Notes: a model not told the origin generated them from the sequence alone. Positions 26,141 through 39,035 are shown, numbered from the stretch's first letter. The stretch: DNA of 64,000 nucleotides from Pyrocephalus nanus (GCA_038380795.1 CM076277.1:5795501-5859500); one strand, 5' to 3'. Numbers and translations: made by a program.

Positions 26141-26750
26141 TCATGTTGTTTTCACTTTATTAAGAAATAAAACTTTTTCTTTAAAGTTTTTCTTTTATTT
26201 TCACGGATTCAGGTACTTGGCTTTCTTCTGTTCAGGTTTCTGTTTTGAGGGAGATGTATACAGGCAAATCAATATTAGAATATTCCTTTGAACTTCGGGT
26301 TCTGAGATGAGAAGGATTCTTGGTCTGATTACCAGTGGTTTTGCAAAATCAAAACCTGACATGGGTTTTACTTGTTACTGATATTGATCTGTAGAAGTTC
26401 TTGTTTTTCTCCAAGCTGTGACCTGTAGTTTGTGAGCTGCTTCTGGTCTGGTAAGAGTTGTCCACTCTGTTTTCTATCACTATTTTCAATTCATGTAGAT
26501 ATTTTTAATCAGGGATAACTTATCCCACTGTTATAACAAAATTTGACTGTGATTTTTTTTTCCTTTCTCTACAAGAATTGTTGTTGATAAATATATTATT
26601 TAACCCACTTACTTGGTGTATATAATTTTTATGCCTTAAGTAGGTGTTTTGCACTTTGCTTTTCATGGTGATTGATTGATATGAAATGAGGTGTAAACTT
26701 TGAAGTGAGCCTGGAGGTGTGTGAAGGAGGAGTCACTGGTGAAGAGATTG

Positions 26751-26764
26751 ATCCCTGCAGGGAT
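26751..26764. other. Perfect 14-bp palindrome
   Basis: ATCCCTGCAGGGAT is fully self-complementary. It lies in unique sequence about 440 bp from another perfect 14-bp palindrome. No known binding family is recognised with certainty. Confidence 0.45.
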
Positions 26765-27200
26765 ACAGGAATTCATTTCTCCCATGGAAAGGCCCTGCTG
26801 AGGTCAGTTTGAAAGGAGAAGTTTGTTGCAGCACATTAACTGCAGAGGGCAAGTTTGTACCACACTATTTTGAGGAGGCCTCTTCATGAAGCTCCTGATT
26901 TTTCAGTAGAGAACTGGCAGAAAATCTGTTTAGCCAGAACAGTCACTGACAAATAAGTCAGAATTTTGCTGCTGGGATCCCAGTGGAGTTGGTTCAGCAA
27001 ACTTCTATTTTGAAGAACATGAGAATTATCTGCTAACAAAAGTGTCATTGTGTGAAGAGGGATAAAGCTGCTTTCCATTATTTACCGACTTTTCACCCAC
27101 GAGTCAGTTCCCAGCTAAGTTTTTTCGCTTCCCCTGTGCCCCGGTTGAGAAGCTGAGCTGTGAGAAGAGCAGAGTCCAGGCAGGACCTGCAGCCCTTCCC

Positions 27201-27214
27201 CACCCACGTGGGTG
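27201..27214. promoter_or_regulatory. Palindromic E-box CACCCACGTGGGTG
   Basis: A perfect 14-bp palindrome centred on the class-B E-box CACGTG (27205-27210), the core bound by bHLH-ZIP factors such as USF, MYC/MAX and MITF. Extended dyad symmetry of this length is rarer than a bare E-box. The surroundings (27.1-27.25 kb) are slightly richer in C and CpG than flanking DNA. No promoter elements or exon are evident beside it. Confidence 0.3.
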
Positions 27215-28639
27215 TGTTGGTTGCCCACTGGGAACGAGAGAGCCACATGACACTAATGAGCTCTTTTAGCTCTGATTTAAAGCTGATTTTTTAATTTTAT
27301 TTAGACCTTACAAGGATCTCTTGGCACTGCAAGTGACTTTTCAAAGACCTCTGATATCAAGCCTGTGGCCCAGCAATATATCTCACTGCAATTTTAATGC
27401 ACAACATATTCTGCCCCTTACTTTAAGTTTCTCTTATAGAAATGTTTCAGGTTTCAGACCAGAATTTATTCTCTTTTTTGAGATCATATTATATGTCATG
27501 GGAAAATTCTTCAGTGGTCCTTGGATAAAAATATCTTGACTATATAGAAAAATGACTTTGCTGCTGCTTTACATGCCTGACTTCAGCTGGCTTTAAACAT
27601 TTGATGCAACTTGGAACTGCTGGGAAAGGGAGGGTTCAGATTTTTCACATTAGTCTTCCTTCCTCATATACCTGTGCTCTGATTTTTTTAATGCAATTTT
27701 TCAGTAAAACATACACATGATTCTTTTATTAATCAACAAGTGCAGTCAATGGCACTGGATGCATGAATGGTGCTGCTGTGGGGAAAATAAAAAGCCAATT
27801 GAAGGTGTCTAGAGGAACTGAACACACAAATGAGGTGCCTTATCATGTGCCAATATTGTACCCTCATTTGGAGACCTTGGAGGCTCCAAATCAGGCACAC
27901 AAAATCTGGGAATCAGCTCTTTGCAGGAGGAACTTGGGTATTTACTGCCCTGTAGTCACAGGTTTGTCGTGATACACATTTATTTAGACTCAGAGTGCAG
28001 CAAACCAAATGAGTGAGTGTGCTGAAAACAGAATCTGAAATATATTTAAATGAAAAATGAGGTTCTAAAAAAACGGTTTTGTGAACTTCCCAGGCAACTA
28101 AAATATGAAATGTCTAACATCTACGTGTATTAAATGAGATTAAGAGCTGAGTTTGAAATTAAATCGGTACAGATTTTGGGGGATAAAAGGATTAGGATGA
28201 ATGAAAAACAAAGCCAAAGGTGCCAAGTAAATAAAATACCTTCAAAAAATAGACAAAAATTTACATTGCTATGGACTCTCTGCCAGAGGATTTACCTTTG
28301 GTTGATTAATTGCACCTGTTCATTACATTTAATGGTGGTGGAAAATGCAGAGTGTTGTTTATTTTGAAGTTTAGCCCAACATCAGGAGGATTAAAGCAGC
28401 TGCAGGAGTCCAGGAGTAAATATTAGGGGTGCAATCAGGTCCTGGGAAAGCTTTTTTTATTTTTTTTTTTAATCTCCATTTATCCCAGTGGATTTCCTGG
28501 TGCAGGTGAGACGTGAGGACTTTGGAGAGAGAGTTATCAGTCATAGCAGAGATCATTACAACCCCAGCTGGGAGGTGGGCTTTGCTGGTGAACAGTGAGA
28601 TCCAGGAGGTTGTGGTCAATAGGCCTGGAATCCCTGACT

Positions 28640-28700
28640 ATGTCACAGTTGACCCTCCTGCAGACATGGGAGATAAGTTCCTGTGCCTCAGTTTCCCCCC
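28640..28700 (-). mobile_element. Possible MIR SINE relic
   Basis: The block CTGTGCCTCAGTTTCCCC at 28681-28698 matches a highly conserved part of the MIR core read in reverse. It is preceded by 'agataagttc', where MIR has 'caagttactt'. Only this part aligns. MIR copies from the amniote ancestor persist at low number in birds, so this is plausible, but the match is short. Confidence 0.3.
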
Positions 28701-31700
28701 TGAATCCTGTGGGTTGTGGCACTTGCCTCCACAGTAAATCTTAGGAATAGAATCCAAGAGGTTTTACACTGGTGAGAGAAAGCTGGGGAAGGAGGAAGGG
28801 GACTGATGGCATTATTTTCCTCACCTAATGAAGCAATTTTTAACAGCCAAGAAGATAAAGTGACCCTTGAGGGTTTTCACTGCAGCCCTTCACCCCCCTG
28901 TGACACCACCCCTGAGGCAGCTGCAGGGAGCTCTGGTGGTGTCACTTCCCTGCGTGCTGGAAGGCAGAGGTGTCATCAGTGCTGGCAATAGGTAGGATTT
29001 GAAAACAATGACTGTCATTGTGTTGGAAGGGGGTTGAGTTTAAGGTGTTCAGTTCCTCTCAGGGAGCCCTGATGGCAGTGACTGGAGGGAGCTATTACAG
29101 TTATCAGGGGAGTGTAGTTCAGAAGTCTCTCGCTGCTGTGATAACTGAAGTGCAGAAATAAAAATAAGAGAGAAAAAAAAGATAATGTGGTTTCTATAAT
29201 AAATGTCTTTTTGACTAAACTCCTGAGTTGTCACAGGAGGTTTTAAGATGCAAATATTCACTGAAAGGATGTGGTAAAGGTCTCTTGCATCACACAGCAA
29301 TCTGAGAAAGAACCGTTCTGTTTGTGTCTGGGATCTGCAAATACTGTCAAGAATTCCCTGCTTCTTTCCTGCCAGAGAAATTGCTTTCTTATCTGGGCAC
29401 TCTCAGTATTTTTTTGACATTCTATTGAAATAAGTGGAACAGCCCTTCATCTTTTTTGCTACTTGAACAAGAGAGGCAGCAAGAAGCTTTGGTGAATTCT
29501 CCCTGGACAGAGTTGACTTATGAAGGGCTCCAAGGCCATAAACCTTAAACCAATGCCTTTCTCAGAACAGAGGAGGAGCAGAGGACCTGAGACCATAGAA
29601 CTGAGTGGTTGTCCTCATAGCTTGGGTAGTCACACAGCTGTAAGTGCCTCTGACTATAGTTCTTGTGTGAATAGATATGTATTCACTTATGCATATTCTG
29701 ATTATACATGTGTGAGTCTATGTGGATATTTAAGGAGCAGGTGCATTGTAAGAAGCTGGAGTTAAATCTCTACCAATATGATCCCCTGCTGGCAGAGGAT
29801 ATTCTATTTATGGACATTTCTTATGGTTGTTATGGCAACAGGCCTGCAGTGAGTGGTCTATTTTGTGGGGCAGTGCAGGGATGGTGTCGTCCTCCCTGTG
29901 TGTCCCTCCTGCCTCCCCACATCCCTTCTGTCTGTGGGGAACATTGGGGTCAAACACGTGAACCTGGTGTTCAGTGCAGTTTTGGGATTCTGCTGAACAT
30001 GTGCCCTGAGCTGAGTGTGAGTGGGGTTTGTTTACATCCACACTTGAGGAGCAGGAAATTCCATTTTTTGGGCTCTCCTGAGATCCAGCTCCAGCTGCTT
30101 GTCACGGCCAACCCTTCCACTGACAGTTCCAAGGTCTGCACTGATATTCCTCTGGGCTCCTTCATCTCCACACTGGCCTCCTTGACTCTGTGCCCTGCCC
30201 AGGGATTTTCCTCTGATAGCCCTTTCTTAATTTTCTCTTCCTTTGTGTAGCTGTTTTCTTGCCCCCATCCCTCTGGGAGACTGGCCCAAAATCCAATCAC
30301 ACCCACTTGGGTGCTGGCCCTGGGACACCAGACCCATGAATTTCTGTAGCTTTGGTGGGAACAACATTCCCATGGAAGGAAGGGCTCAGCTGCTTCACAA
30401 ACCCTTTGTGGGGCCCCACGGGTAGAAAGGGGACAAGAGACTTTTCCATGCCCCTTGTACTGCAGTGAAACAGCCCTGGGAAGGCTGAGGACACTCTTTC
30501 CCTGGAGAAATGGTCCCCTCAGGAAACAAGTGCTGGACACAGGCAGTAGCTTTGGCATTTAGATAAGCAAAGTGTGCACCAAGTCCTTAAAGGGTTTTGT
30601 AAAGGGCCTGGTTGGCATCTCTGTAGGCACAGAGGGGAGTGAGTGGCAGACATGAAATGAGAGCCAAACTACAAACCCTTGTTCAGTTTTCCTAACATGA
30701 TCTCCAGTGCAGGAGAACTCCAGAAAGCAAGCACTGCCTGCTGCAGAGTGTTTAAGGAGCACACAGAGTGTTTTGTTGCTGCCTTCCTGTTGGAATGGAT
30801 GGATTCTCGTTTTGATGCGTTATTTTTGGTCATGTTCTCATTATGGATGTTTTCTAGCTCATTTCTCTTGCTAACAGCTCCCAGGTTCCATCAGTCCCAG
30901 AGCCAGCTCACAGCAGCCCCAGGTTTGGATGCTGAGTGACTGCAGAGCTGGGCACAGAGATTTTCTTACACAAATGACTCTGAGGGAGGGAGGATTTACT
31001 CTTGTAATGTACTCAGAGGGGGAGAGAAAACAGCAAATGATCAAATAAGGACTGCAGTGTCTCCTCCCTTTGATCCTGCCACAAACTGGGGCATTCTTAG
31101 GGTAAAATTCTCCCCTTTAGATCTTTCTCTGTGCCGATTGCCAGGATTTCTGACCATGCTCTTCATGGGTGGTGGCTGTGTGTGCCAAAAACATCTTTAG
31201 TGTAATTACCCACTACTTCTACCTTCATGCCAAAAGAATGCTGTGCCCATTGATTCTGCTCCCCTGTTATTCCAAGGTCCATGTGAGTGTTGAATTCTGT
31301 GGGGAAGGAATGATCAAAAATGTTCTGCCTGGGACTCAGGGGCTTCTGAGCTTCCTGTTGCTCTTCTTTCCAAAAACAGATCCATTGCCCGCTCCTCCCT
31401 TTCCTCCTCCTCTCCTCGGCTTGGCTGCTTTTCCTCTTCCCTATTTTGGAATGAAGAGCAGGCTGAGTCAGAGGGAAGTTTGTCAGATTCAGAGGAAAAT
31501 AACTCACAACTGCCTGTGGCCCTGCTGGTTGCTGCTGGCTGAGTGGGGTCAGGGAGAAGCTGGGAATGACTGGAACAGGCTGGAGAGCAGCAGTGTTGTA
31601 GGGAAGAGCTATGGACTCTCAGATGTACATCAGCCTTTGCTGCATGTCTGGGGCTGGATGAGAGTTTAAATTCCATTTGGCATTAAAATCCCATCAATCC

Positions 31701-32124
31701 TCTTACACAATTTCAGTGTGAGCTGCCCTGAATTCTTTTAGTCACCTGTATTAACAAGGTTCTTTTGGCTGTGCAGATTCAGAGGATGAATAATGCAGGG
31801 TTTGGATGGAGGTACTGTTAGATCACTGAGTGGTGTTTGGATCAAAGGCTGAGAGTCAAAACTTGCCAAGGTATCCAACAGGTTTTGGAAGGTCCTGGCT
31901 TTGGGCTTTGACTGGACCCAAAAGGCTTTAAGGCTTCTGTGTGATGTGCCCTGGGCTCCCAGCAGAGATAGAGAGGCAGTTCTGGACTGACCCCACAACT
32001 GGCAAGTGGACATGGCTGGAACAGAGCAGCCAATATCCTGCAGGGGAGTAATTAAAAATCCTGTCAGTGTGAGCAGAAAATTCTGAAGTGTCCGTGGAGG
32101 AGCAGTCTCTGTCAGTAACTGTAG

Positions 32125-32398
32125 TGAGAGAAAGAGGGGCAATGGGCTCAAGCTGAGAGAGGGGAAATTTAGGTTGGATATATGGAAGAAATTCCTCCCT
32201 GTGAGGGTGGTGAGGCCGTGGCACAGGTTGCCCAGAGAAGCTGTGGCTGCCCCATCCCTGGAAGTGTCCCAGGCCAGGTTGGATGGGGCTTGGAGCTACC
32301 TGGGGTAGTGGAAGGTGTCGCTGCCCATGGCAGGGGCTGGAACTGGATGAGCTTTAAGATCCTTTCCAATCCAAACCATTCTGTGATTCTCTGATTTT
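32125..32398 (+). mobile_element. CR1 LINE 3' end (best preserved copy)
   Basis: About 274 bp of sense-strand CR1: 'aatgggctcaagctgagag', 'tttaggttggatata', 'aattcctccctgtgagggtg', 'cacaggttgcccagagaag', 'catccctggaagtgtcc', 'ggttggatggggcttgga', 'aaggtgtcgctgcccatgg', 'aactggatgagctttaaga', and the tail 'ccattctgtgattctctga'. The 3' end with its ATTCTGTG/ATTCTCTG octamer-like repeats is the CR1 hallmark. It is heavily 5'-truncated and carries only the final untranslated part, so it cannot move. The 70- and 84-codon frames inside it are incidental. Confidence 0.93.
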
Positions 32399-34044
32399 CA
32401 TTGAAGTGCACTGTGACCTCCAACCTTCTACAGAAGAACTGTGATGATTCTTAAATTGGGGAGGAAAAAAAAGGGTTATAGAGACCTGTGGAATTGGCAG
32501 AGGCTGTAGTGAGAGGTATAATTTGTTTTTTAATCTGCAGTCATATACAATTTCTAGTCTTTGATTTGAGCAAAATGTTTAGCTTGTTGTCAAGGCAGTC
32601 ATTAAATGCTGCTGTTTATTCAGCTTTGCACCATTTTTTCCCATGTTATCTTTACAACAGAGTTGTATTTCATTCATTCATTATTATTCTTTATCAGTAA
32701 CTGCAGCCCAAAATGTGTCAGTTTTAGTTACTACCCTTTATTTTACCAAGGCATTCCAAACTGTGTGTACTTGTGCAGTGACCTGCAACAAAGTCCTGTA
32801 AAAAAGGACATGAAAGCCATGAAGTTCTATGGCTAAACTTGCTGAATGTGCTGGAGTTATCCAGGATGTCAAAAAAAATCTAGCATGGAGACTCCTGCCT
32901 TCCTTACCTTCTTCTGGAAGTATTAAGAATCCTGAACTGCATGAGTTCCCCAGGCTTTGTCTGGCCCTGCTGTGAATGGACACCCTGTGACTGCAGTGTT
33001 TGAGAGCAGCAGGTGAAGTTCAACCCAGAGAAGCTTCCCAGCAAGGTTTAATCCAGTTACAGGTTTGACCTATCCATGCCCTTGACACCAGCACAGGCTG
33101 TTCCAGAGCTGTGCCTCGGGCTGGCCTCGGAGGTCTCTCAGATGGCCAGAGTGACACCTGCCCAAGTTCCTGCGGTGCTGAGCTGATACAAACCTCCCCC
33201 TGACCCACCTGCTCACTTGTGCATGGACTTAAACTCTTTGCTGTCACCTCTGAAATCTCTGCCTGTGGCTGTCAGAGAGGGGATGCTGGTGATGGCTGGT
33301 GCACTACTACACTGCTCCAAGACACAGAACTTACTCCACAGAGTAACTAAACCTTTGTGTAGAGCTAATTATGCACAGCACAAAGCGACTGGAGCTTTTT
33401 TGAAAGATTATGACGTGTTCAAGCTGTTGTGTAAGTGCCAACAGAGATGTGTTTCTACTCAATGTGTCCCCAGTTTGGAATTTCAAAGAATAGCTGTAGT
33501 TGTAACCACACTGAGTTTCTATATATTCATTGAAAGAAAAATCACTTCATAAATATTGGATTGAGCTGCTACCTGCAGCACACTTTGTATGTGATGGTGA
33601 TCTAGAAATAAATTGATAGAAATTAGGTGTTTATCACTGGTGGTATTCATGAGAATTTCAAGGCACATAAATAATGAATAGAAATGTCACTTACTCAGCT
33701 TCAAACCTGAGAACAGTCTCCTCATTATTCTATTGACTCAGTGAGAGGGAAGAGCTCTGTGAGGGAAGAAAATGGAAAACTAAAGACCATCAAAGCATTT
33801 CAGAAGCATTCTAAACTCCCCAGTCGTACCAATTTAGGGATGGAGAGCCCAGGAGAGGAACAATAGTGCTTAAGAGGTTATTTAGAAGTGTTATCACAGC
33901 ACTTGTGTGGATGTGGTTTAAAATTAGGCTTTATCTGGTTTAAAATCAGCATTGTCAGTTGTCACTGGCTCTGCTGGTCAAGGACCAGATCTCAGACCTC
34001 AGAACATGCACCAGGAGGGTCAGTGGATACAGAGGGTTTCAGGG

Positions 34045-34058
34045 CTGCCCTCTACTGA
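34045..34058 (-). promoter_or_regulatory. CTCF-like site
   Basis: On the minus strand the 14 bases read TCAGTAGAGGGCAG. These match the vertebrate CTCF core CCASYAGRKGGCRS at 13 of 14 positions, the first base differing. This is the best CTCF-like match I noticed by eye. Binding and boundary function are inference. Confidence 0.35.
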
Positions 34059-36500
34059 CCTTGGGCCTTTTCCCATCTTGCAAAAAACTGGGATTTCTAA
34101 AGGTTGCAACTGCTGTGGGGTGTGCGTGGTCAGTGCATAATTCCTTAGTGCATGTCTGTTCTAAAAACTGCATTTAAGACAAAGTTTCTTAAATATTTGT
34201 TTTAATATTAATGCAAGAAATGAGGGAAAACAGAGGTGTTCCAAGGAGAAAGGGGTTTTGGTTTAAGGAATTTTGTTAGGAACGAGGTGGGCAGTGGGAA
34301 GTGTTTTCCCTCTCCTGTGGTAGCCGCTTAGGACAGGCTGATGTCACCACATCTGAAAACCAGGGGAGAGGGGTTAGACAAGATGAGAAATAGTATGGGA
34401 TGGGCCAGGTAAGGGCCAGGGAAGTATGAAGGATTAAACTGATGGACTTAAGGAATTGCTGAATTAAGAAACAGCTTTAAGAACAGAAAATCTTATTTCT
34501 CGCTTGCAAAAACTTGTCCTCCTACCAAAACCTGCCTTGCTCTGCCTCTGCAGTGGTGCCCAGGCTCCTGAAGAGATGCCCATGGCTGTTATCCCATGGG
34601 ATTGCTTCCCTGCAGGTCGGAGTTGATGTGCTGCATAACAACCAACCAGTCACTTAATAACCAGAATTGTTGCCTGTTCTGGGGGATGAGACTAAACCCT
34701 GGGTGTATGTTTTGTGTATCAAAGCACAACATGAATGTTGTTCCGATTTCTATGAATTTTGAACAGGCCCTGGGTGAAGTGTGACACTGAGAACAGCAAA
34801 CAGAACCCAGGCATTTCTGAGTGTCTGAGAGCCCTGAGTGGGGTCTGGCAGCTCAGTGTTTTTTCACAAGCATCCTTTTCAGTGTCACTGTTTGGCCTTG
34901 ACCTCCTTCCCTTCCTCCTGTGGCCAATTTTGAAGTTCCATTAGTCAAACACTGATAAAAACGCTGAGCTCTGTATCTCTCTGCTGTCAGGTAATGGTTT
35001 TTTGCTATCTCCCTTTCCTTCCACTGCTGATTTCTGACTCGTTCATCCAGCTATTCTCTTTATTTTCTCAGCCCTTGCATCAGCGGGAGAACCTCTATGA
35101 GAAAAAGAGGGCAGTGATTGTGCATTGCCATTATTTATCTAAAAATCCATTTTAAAACCTAAAAAACCCCTGGAACTAGACATTTTTCTGTGAAGTGTGT
35201 TTGTCATTTGGAAAATCCCCTCCATTTCCAAAGGCAGGTCTCCTCTGACAGTCTGTGCCCGAGTTAAAGTGAGGACAGGAACGATGTTGAGCACCTTTAT
35301 TCGTGTTGCTTATGCTCAATTATTCCCAGTGGGCTGGAGGTAAAAGGCTTTGACTGATGCTTTAAATTTCATTAAGGTCTGGTTGCAGTTGCCTGGGTTC
35401 ATTTAGGGTCAAACCATGTGAATAATTTTCTCCCATTCTTTTATATAAAATGACTTGCCTTTATGAAGAAACAAGTATTTTCTTTTGGGGAAAAAAACAT
35501 ATTTTGTTTTTTGTGGTCAATGGCTTTTCTTTTTCAGTCAGTGCTGACATGTGTCACTGCTGTCACAGCCTGGATGAGCTTTCATACTGGAGTTTAGTTG
35601 GTTGGTTATGTTACTTTTTGAAACAAGAGGAAAAACAGAGCATAACCAAGCCCTGTCACTCTGTGGGCTGGCTTACAGCAAGTTAACAGAAGTACTGGAA
35701 ATTCAAGGAGTGTAAGTGGCTTTTTTGGCTCCCATCATAAATTAAATATGAGTAAAATTGCACCATTATTACAGTGTAGCAAGATTCTCAGAAAGTTGCT
35801 GGGCTTGTTTATGAATAAAGGTGAATAAAAGTCTCCATCATATTAAAAATGTGACATTCAAAACATACAATTTTCAAAGTAAATGTGTCCATTTTGTCTG
35901 TGTAGAAAATCCAGTGTGGCCCTTGCAAATGAAGTATCTGTATAGTTGTTTTTGCACAGAGCATCAATCTGAAAGTGGTAAAATTCCAGTGTGAACCAAT
36001 TCTGTCTAGTTAATATTCTTCTATGTTTTCTTGCAGAAAAAGGTTATTCTTAGTGTTCTCACATTTAGATTTTAATAGTGATGCTATTTTAGCACCTGGG
36101 AATTGAATAGTGTGCTTTTAAATACCTCAGAAAATGTGATCAGGTTTGCCTGTCATCTTGTGTAGAAATTCCCAGCTCCAGTAGAGCAGCAGTATCAGTA
36201 AATCATCACATTTGGAGAGGTTCCCTTTATTAAAAATACTGCCTTTTGGGGCAGGACTATTTAGTTTAAAATAGGGGATTTTATATTCCTAATATTTCAC
36301 CAGAGGTTTTTTTGCTGGTTATTCCCTTGATGAAATTGCCTTTCTGCAGGAAAACAGCAGCAAAGGATGTAGAGTAGACCAGGTGGGTGATAGTGAGTCC
36401 CAACTCATACATTTGTACCCCAGCAGAGGTTTTTAAAGTGTTTCCCAATCGCTGTTGTGATTTACAAGTCTTTGAGTACATCTTTATTGATGCATGAGGG

Positions 36501-36512
36501 TGTGTGTGTGTG
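36501..36512 (+). repeat. (TG)6 microsatellite
   Basis: Six perfect TG units, too short to be highly mutable. Confidence 0.8.
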
Positions 36513-36817
36513 ACAAAACAAAGGTGCAAGCTGCAGAAAACTGGCCTTATAAATTTATATTACAGCTGATTCTTGAGCTATAACCCCTTAAATTTCACCC
36601 CTTTCATTTTGTGGAAGTACTTTTAGTTTGGCCTTTTCTGCTTGCCCAGGTAGGATATTAAAGCAAATATCACTGCACAGGGATAGTGTGGTGTTGTGCC
36701 CATCCCCTCCTGCAACAGGCAGAGCCTTTCAACTCATGTGTCGTTCCCAGATGGTGGCAGTGAGATGAAATCCCTGAAATGAGACAAATATGAAAGAGAA
36801 ACATTTATTTTCTTCTC

Positions 36818-36834
36818 TTTTTTTTTTTTTTTTT
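36818..36834 (+). repeat. Poly-T tract
   Basis: An uninterrupted run of 17 T following a CT-rich lead-in. No retroposon body is visible. Confidence 0.85.
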
Positions 36835-37657
36835 AATGAATCAATGAACACTGTGCACACACATATCCATTTACTCCTCACAACGACAGTTGAGAATTTT
36901 CTCCATCTCTCATCCTGTTGAACAGTTTATATTTAGTTGTTGGTTTGGTTTTTTAGTTTTTGGGTTTTTTCCTGTCTTGAAAATTCCATTTATAGAGTGG
37001 CTGGCACAATTCTGCTTCCCCTAATCACGATCCAGCTGAGCTGATGGCAAAATCACAAATCTTTAATGCACACTGGGAGGATACAGAATAAGGTGCTTGT
37101 AATGGGTTCTTGGTATCTCTTAACCCAAAGGAAACCTCAGTGATAAATACTGATTTTGTGTGAATTAAGGGAGAGAAGTGCATCCCTTGTCAGGGAAAGT
37201 GGCAGAAAATCAAAGCTTCTTACTGCAGTTCAGAGCCAACGTCTTAATGTGGGATCTCATATTGCAATTTCTATTCACACATGTGATCATCTTTATTCCC
37301 ATGGAGCATCTGATGGAAGCAAGAGTTGATGTAATTGGATTCTCTTACCCTTCCTGTTACTGGTCATGAATTTAACTGAAATTCTGGTCTTTTTAATAAT
37401 TATTGAGAAATCAACCCTTCCCCCTTTGCACTCCCCCCCTTATTGCTCTTCCTAATGCGAACACAATGTTCTTAATTTAGAAATTGAATTAAAAGAAAAT
37501 CTTTCTGGAGCATGTCTGAGTTAATCAGTTAAAACTAACTTTCAAGCTGAGCAGAAGAGAATACTCCTCTGTTCAAGGGTAAAGCTATGTCCAGTGCTGA
37601 AGAATTAAGCAACTTAAGGGTTCTCAGTCAAGTGGAAGAATAAAGGGAAAGAAGATA

Positions 37658-37723
37658 TTTGGGGGTTGGAATTAGATGATCTTTAAGGTTCCTTCCAACC
37701 CTAACCGTTCTATGATTATATGA
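37658..37723 (+). mobile_element. CR1 LINE 3' terminal fragment
   Basis: Only the last ~65 bp of CR1 remain: 'gggggttggaattagatga', 'tctttaaggttccttccaa', 'ccctaaccgttctatgatt'. The terminal TTCTATGATTATATGA keeps the CR1 octamer tail. It is severely 5'-truncated and in sense orientation. Confidence 0.9.
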
Positions 37724-38138
37724 CCTCAAAAATAGTGACTGTCTAACAGCAAGGATCTCTATAAACAAATTTAATTCCTGTTCTACTGTGCTTCTGTTTT
37801 CAGACTGAAGTCAAGGGCAGGACTGTCTCTGCCAGATGATGTGGTGAACAGCAGATTGGGGTAGTGGAACATCATGGGAGTATTTCATGTTAAATGTGCT
37901 GCTGTAAAAACACTGTGAAGGAAGAGGGAATGGGCATGTTTAGAGGGAAGAAGCAGGGAAATGAGGATAAGGGAGAAAGGGGAAAAAAAAGTTGAAACCC
38001 TAAATGTTTGGGTGCTTTTTCACTGCTGAGAGGAGGGATGGCTGGGCAACCACAGCCATGTCCCTGGGCTGACAGAAGTGATGCCCTGCCCCTGAATTAT
38101 CTCACCCAGACTCTGTGCCCTCCAACCAGGGAATTACA

Positions 38139-38152
38139 CGGGCCCCTGGTGG
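38139..38152 (-). promoter_or_regulatory. Weak CTCF-like site
   Basis: The minus strand reads CCACCAGGGGCCCG, agreeing with the CTCF core CCASYAGRKGGCRS at 12 of 14 positions. It has the same orientation as the 34045-34058 site. Confidence is low because one mismatch falls in the GGC block. Confidence 0.2.
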
Positions 38153-39035
38153 TGGAACAAAGTGTGTAGTGGAGTTATGCCCAATGCAAATGCAAATCCT
38201 GTTAATTAACAGGAGCTGCACAGAAGGTCAGTGCTGCAGGAACATGTGCACGAGTCACGGGGCCCCTGCAGGGCTGGCTTTGGGTGATTGGAGCTCTGGG
38301 AGAAGAGAAGGAGTTTCAGGAGGTGGCTGGGGAAAGGGAACAGCCCTGACACACTCACCTCACTCTGCAGGATCCTGGGTGGAATTGTCCTCCCTTCCCT
38401 TGTCGTTCTCCTGCGGGATCTACGTCTTTCAAACCACACCTGGTGTGCCAAGCAGAGAGAAGCAGAGGTGTTATTAAAGTAAATGTGTGGTTTTCTTAAA
38501 GGCTTTTTGTGTTGTCTGCAGCTGTGTAATTGCCAGCTTTCATGTAGGCTGAGAGGGCTGAGCCTCTGCTATGTAGCAGTTAAAATTCTTATTCAACAGA
38601 AGCTTCAAAAGACCCAGAAACACAGCTGAGAGCAGCAAGTGCCCACCAAGAGCCACCACAAATTACCCCTCAAAGTGGTTAGTCTCTTGTAATTAAGAGA
38701 GCTCTCCTCATGGCGTTGTTTTAAAAGGCAGTTAGGAATCTCCCAAATGGGCTTCATAGGGAAGGGAAATGCTGCAAGAGCAGCTTTTGGGCTTTTAATG
38801 CAATGATACATAATTGGAGCCCAAATGTCACTGTGGATTGATGCTCTGGGCTGTCTGTGCTGCTGAGTTGGAAGGGATGAGTGATGAGGAACTGCTGGGA
38901 TAAGCTCCATGGAGCACAGCCTTCATCTGCAGTGGGGCATCACTGGTGACATTGCTTTTAAAAAGGCCAGGGATCAGGACACACAGAAATAAGCTGCTTT
39001 CCAAGCTGAGAAAAGCCACAATAAGGGTATGAGTC

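Larger units (their letters stand above)
26141..32124. other. Non-coding unique DNA
   Basis: No supportable gene. Two perfect 14-bp palindromes lie at 26751-26764 and 27201-27214. A possible MIR relic is at 28640-28700. The longest frames in the window (29708-30250 on + and 29971-30558 on -) overlap on opposite strands with no domains, and are regarded as chance frames in a locally GC-richer patch. Confidence 0.6.
32399..37657. other. Non-coding unique DNA
   Basis: No supportable gene. The 111-codon frame at 33217-33552 (+) has no recognisable domain. A CTCF-like motif is at 34045-34058, a short TG repeat at 36501-36512 and a poly-T at 36818-36834. Confidence 0.65.

Noticed and set aside
29708..30250. 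180-codon plus-strand open frame
   Set aside because: Cys/Ser/Pro-rich translation without domain, overlapped antisense by the 195-codon frame; reads as chance.
29971..30558. 195-codon minus-strand open frame, the longest in the window
   Set aside because: It overlaps a 180-codon frame on the other strand, has no recognisable domain, and lies in a GC-richer patch where stop codons are rarer. No splice or promoter context.
31169..31669. 166-codon plus-strand open frame and overlapping 114- and 120-codon minus frames
   Set aside because: Mutually overlapping frames on both strands in a CT/GA-biased segment; compositional artefact.
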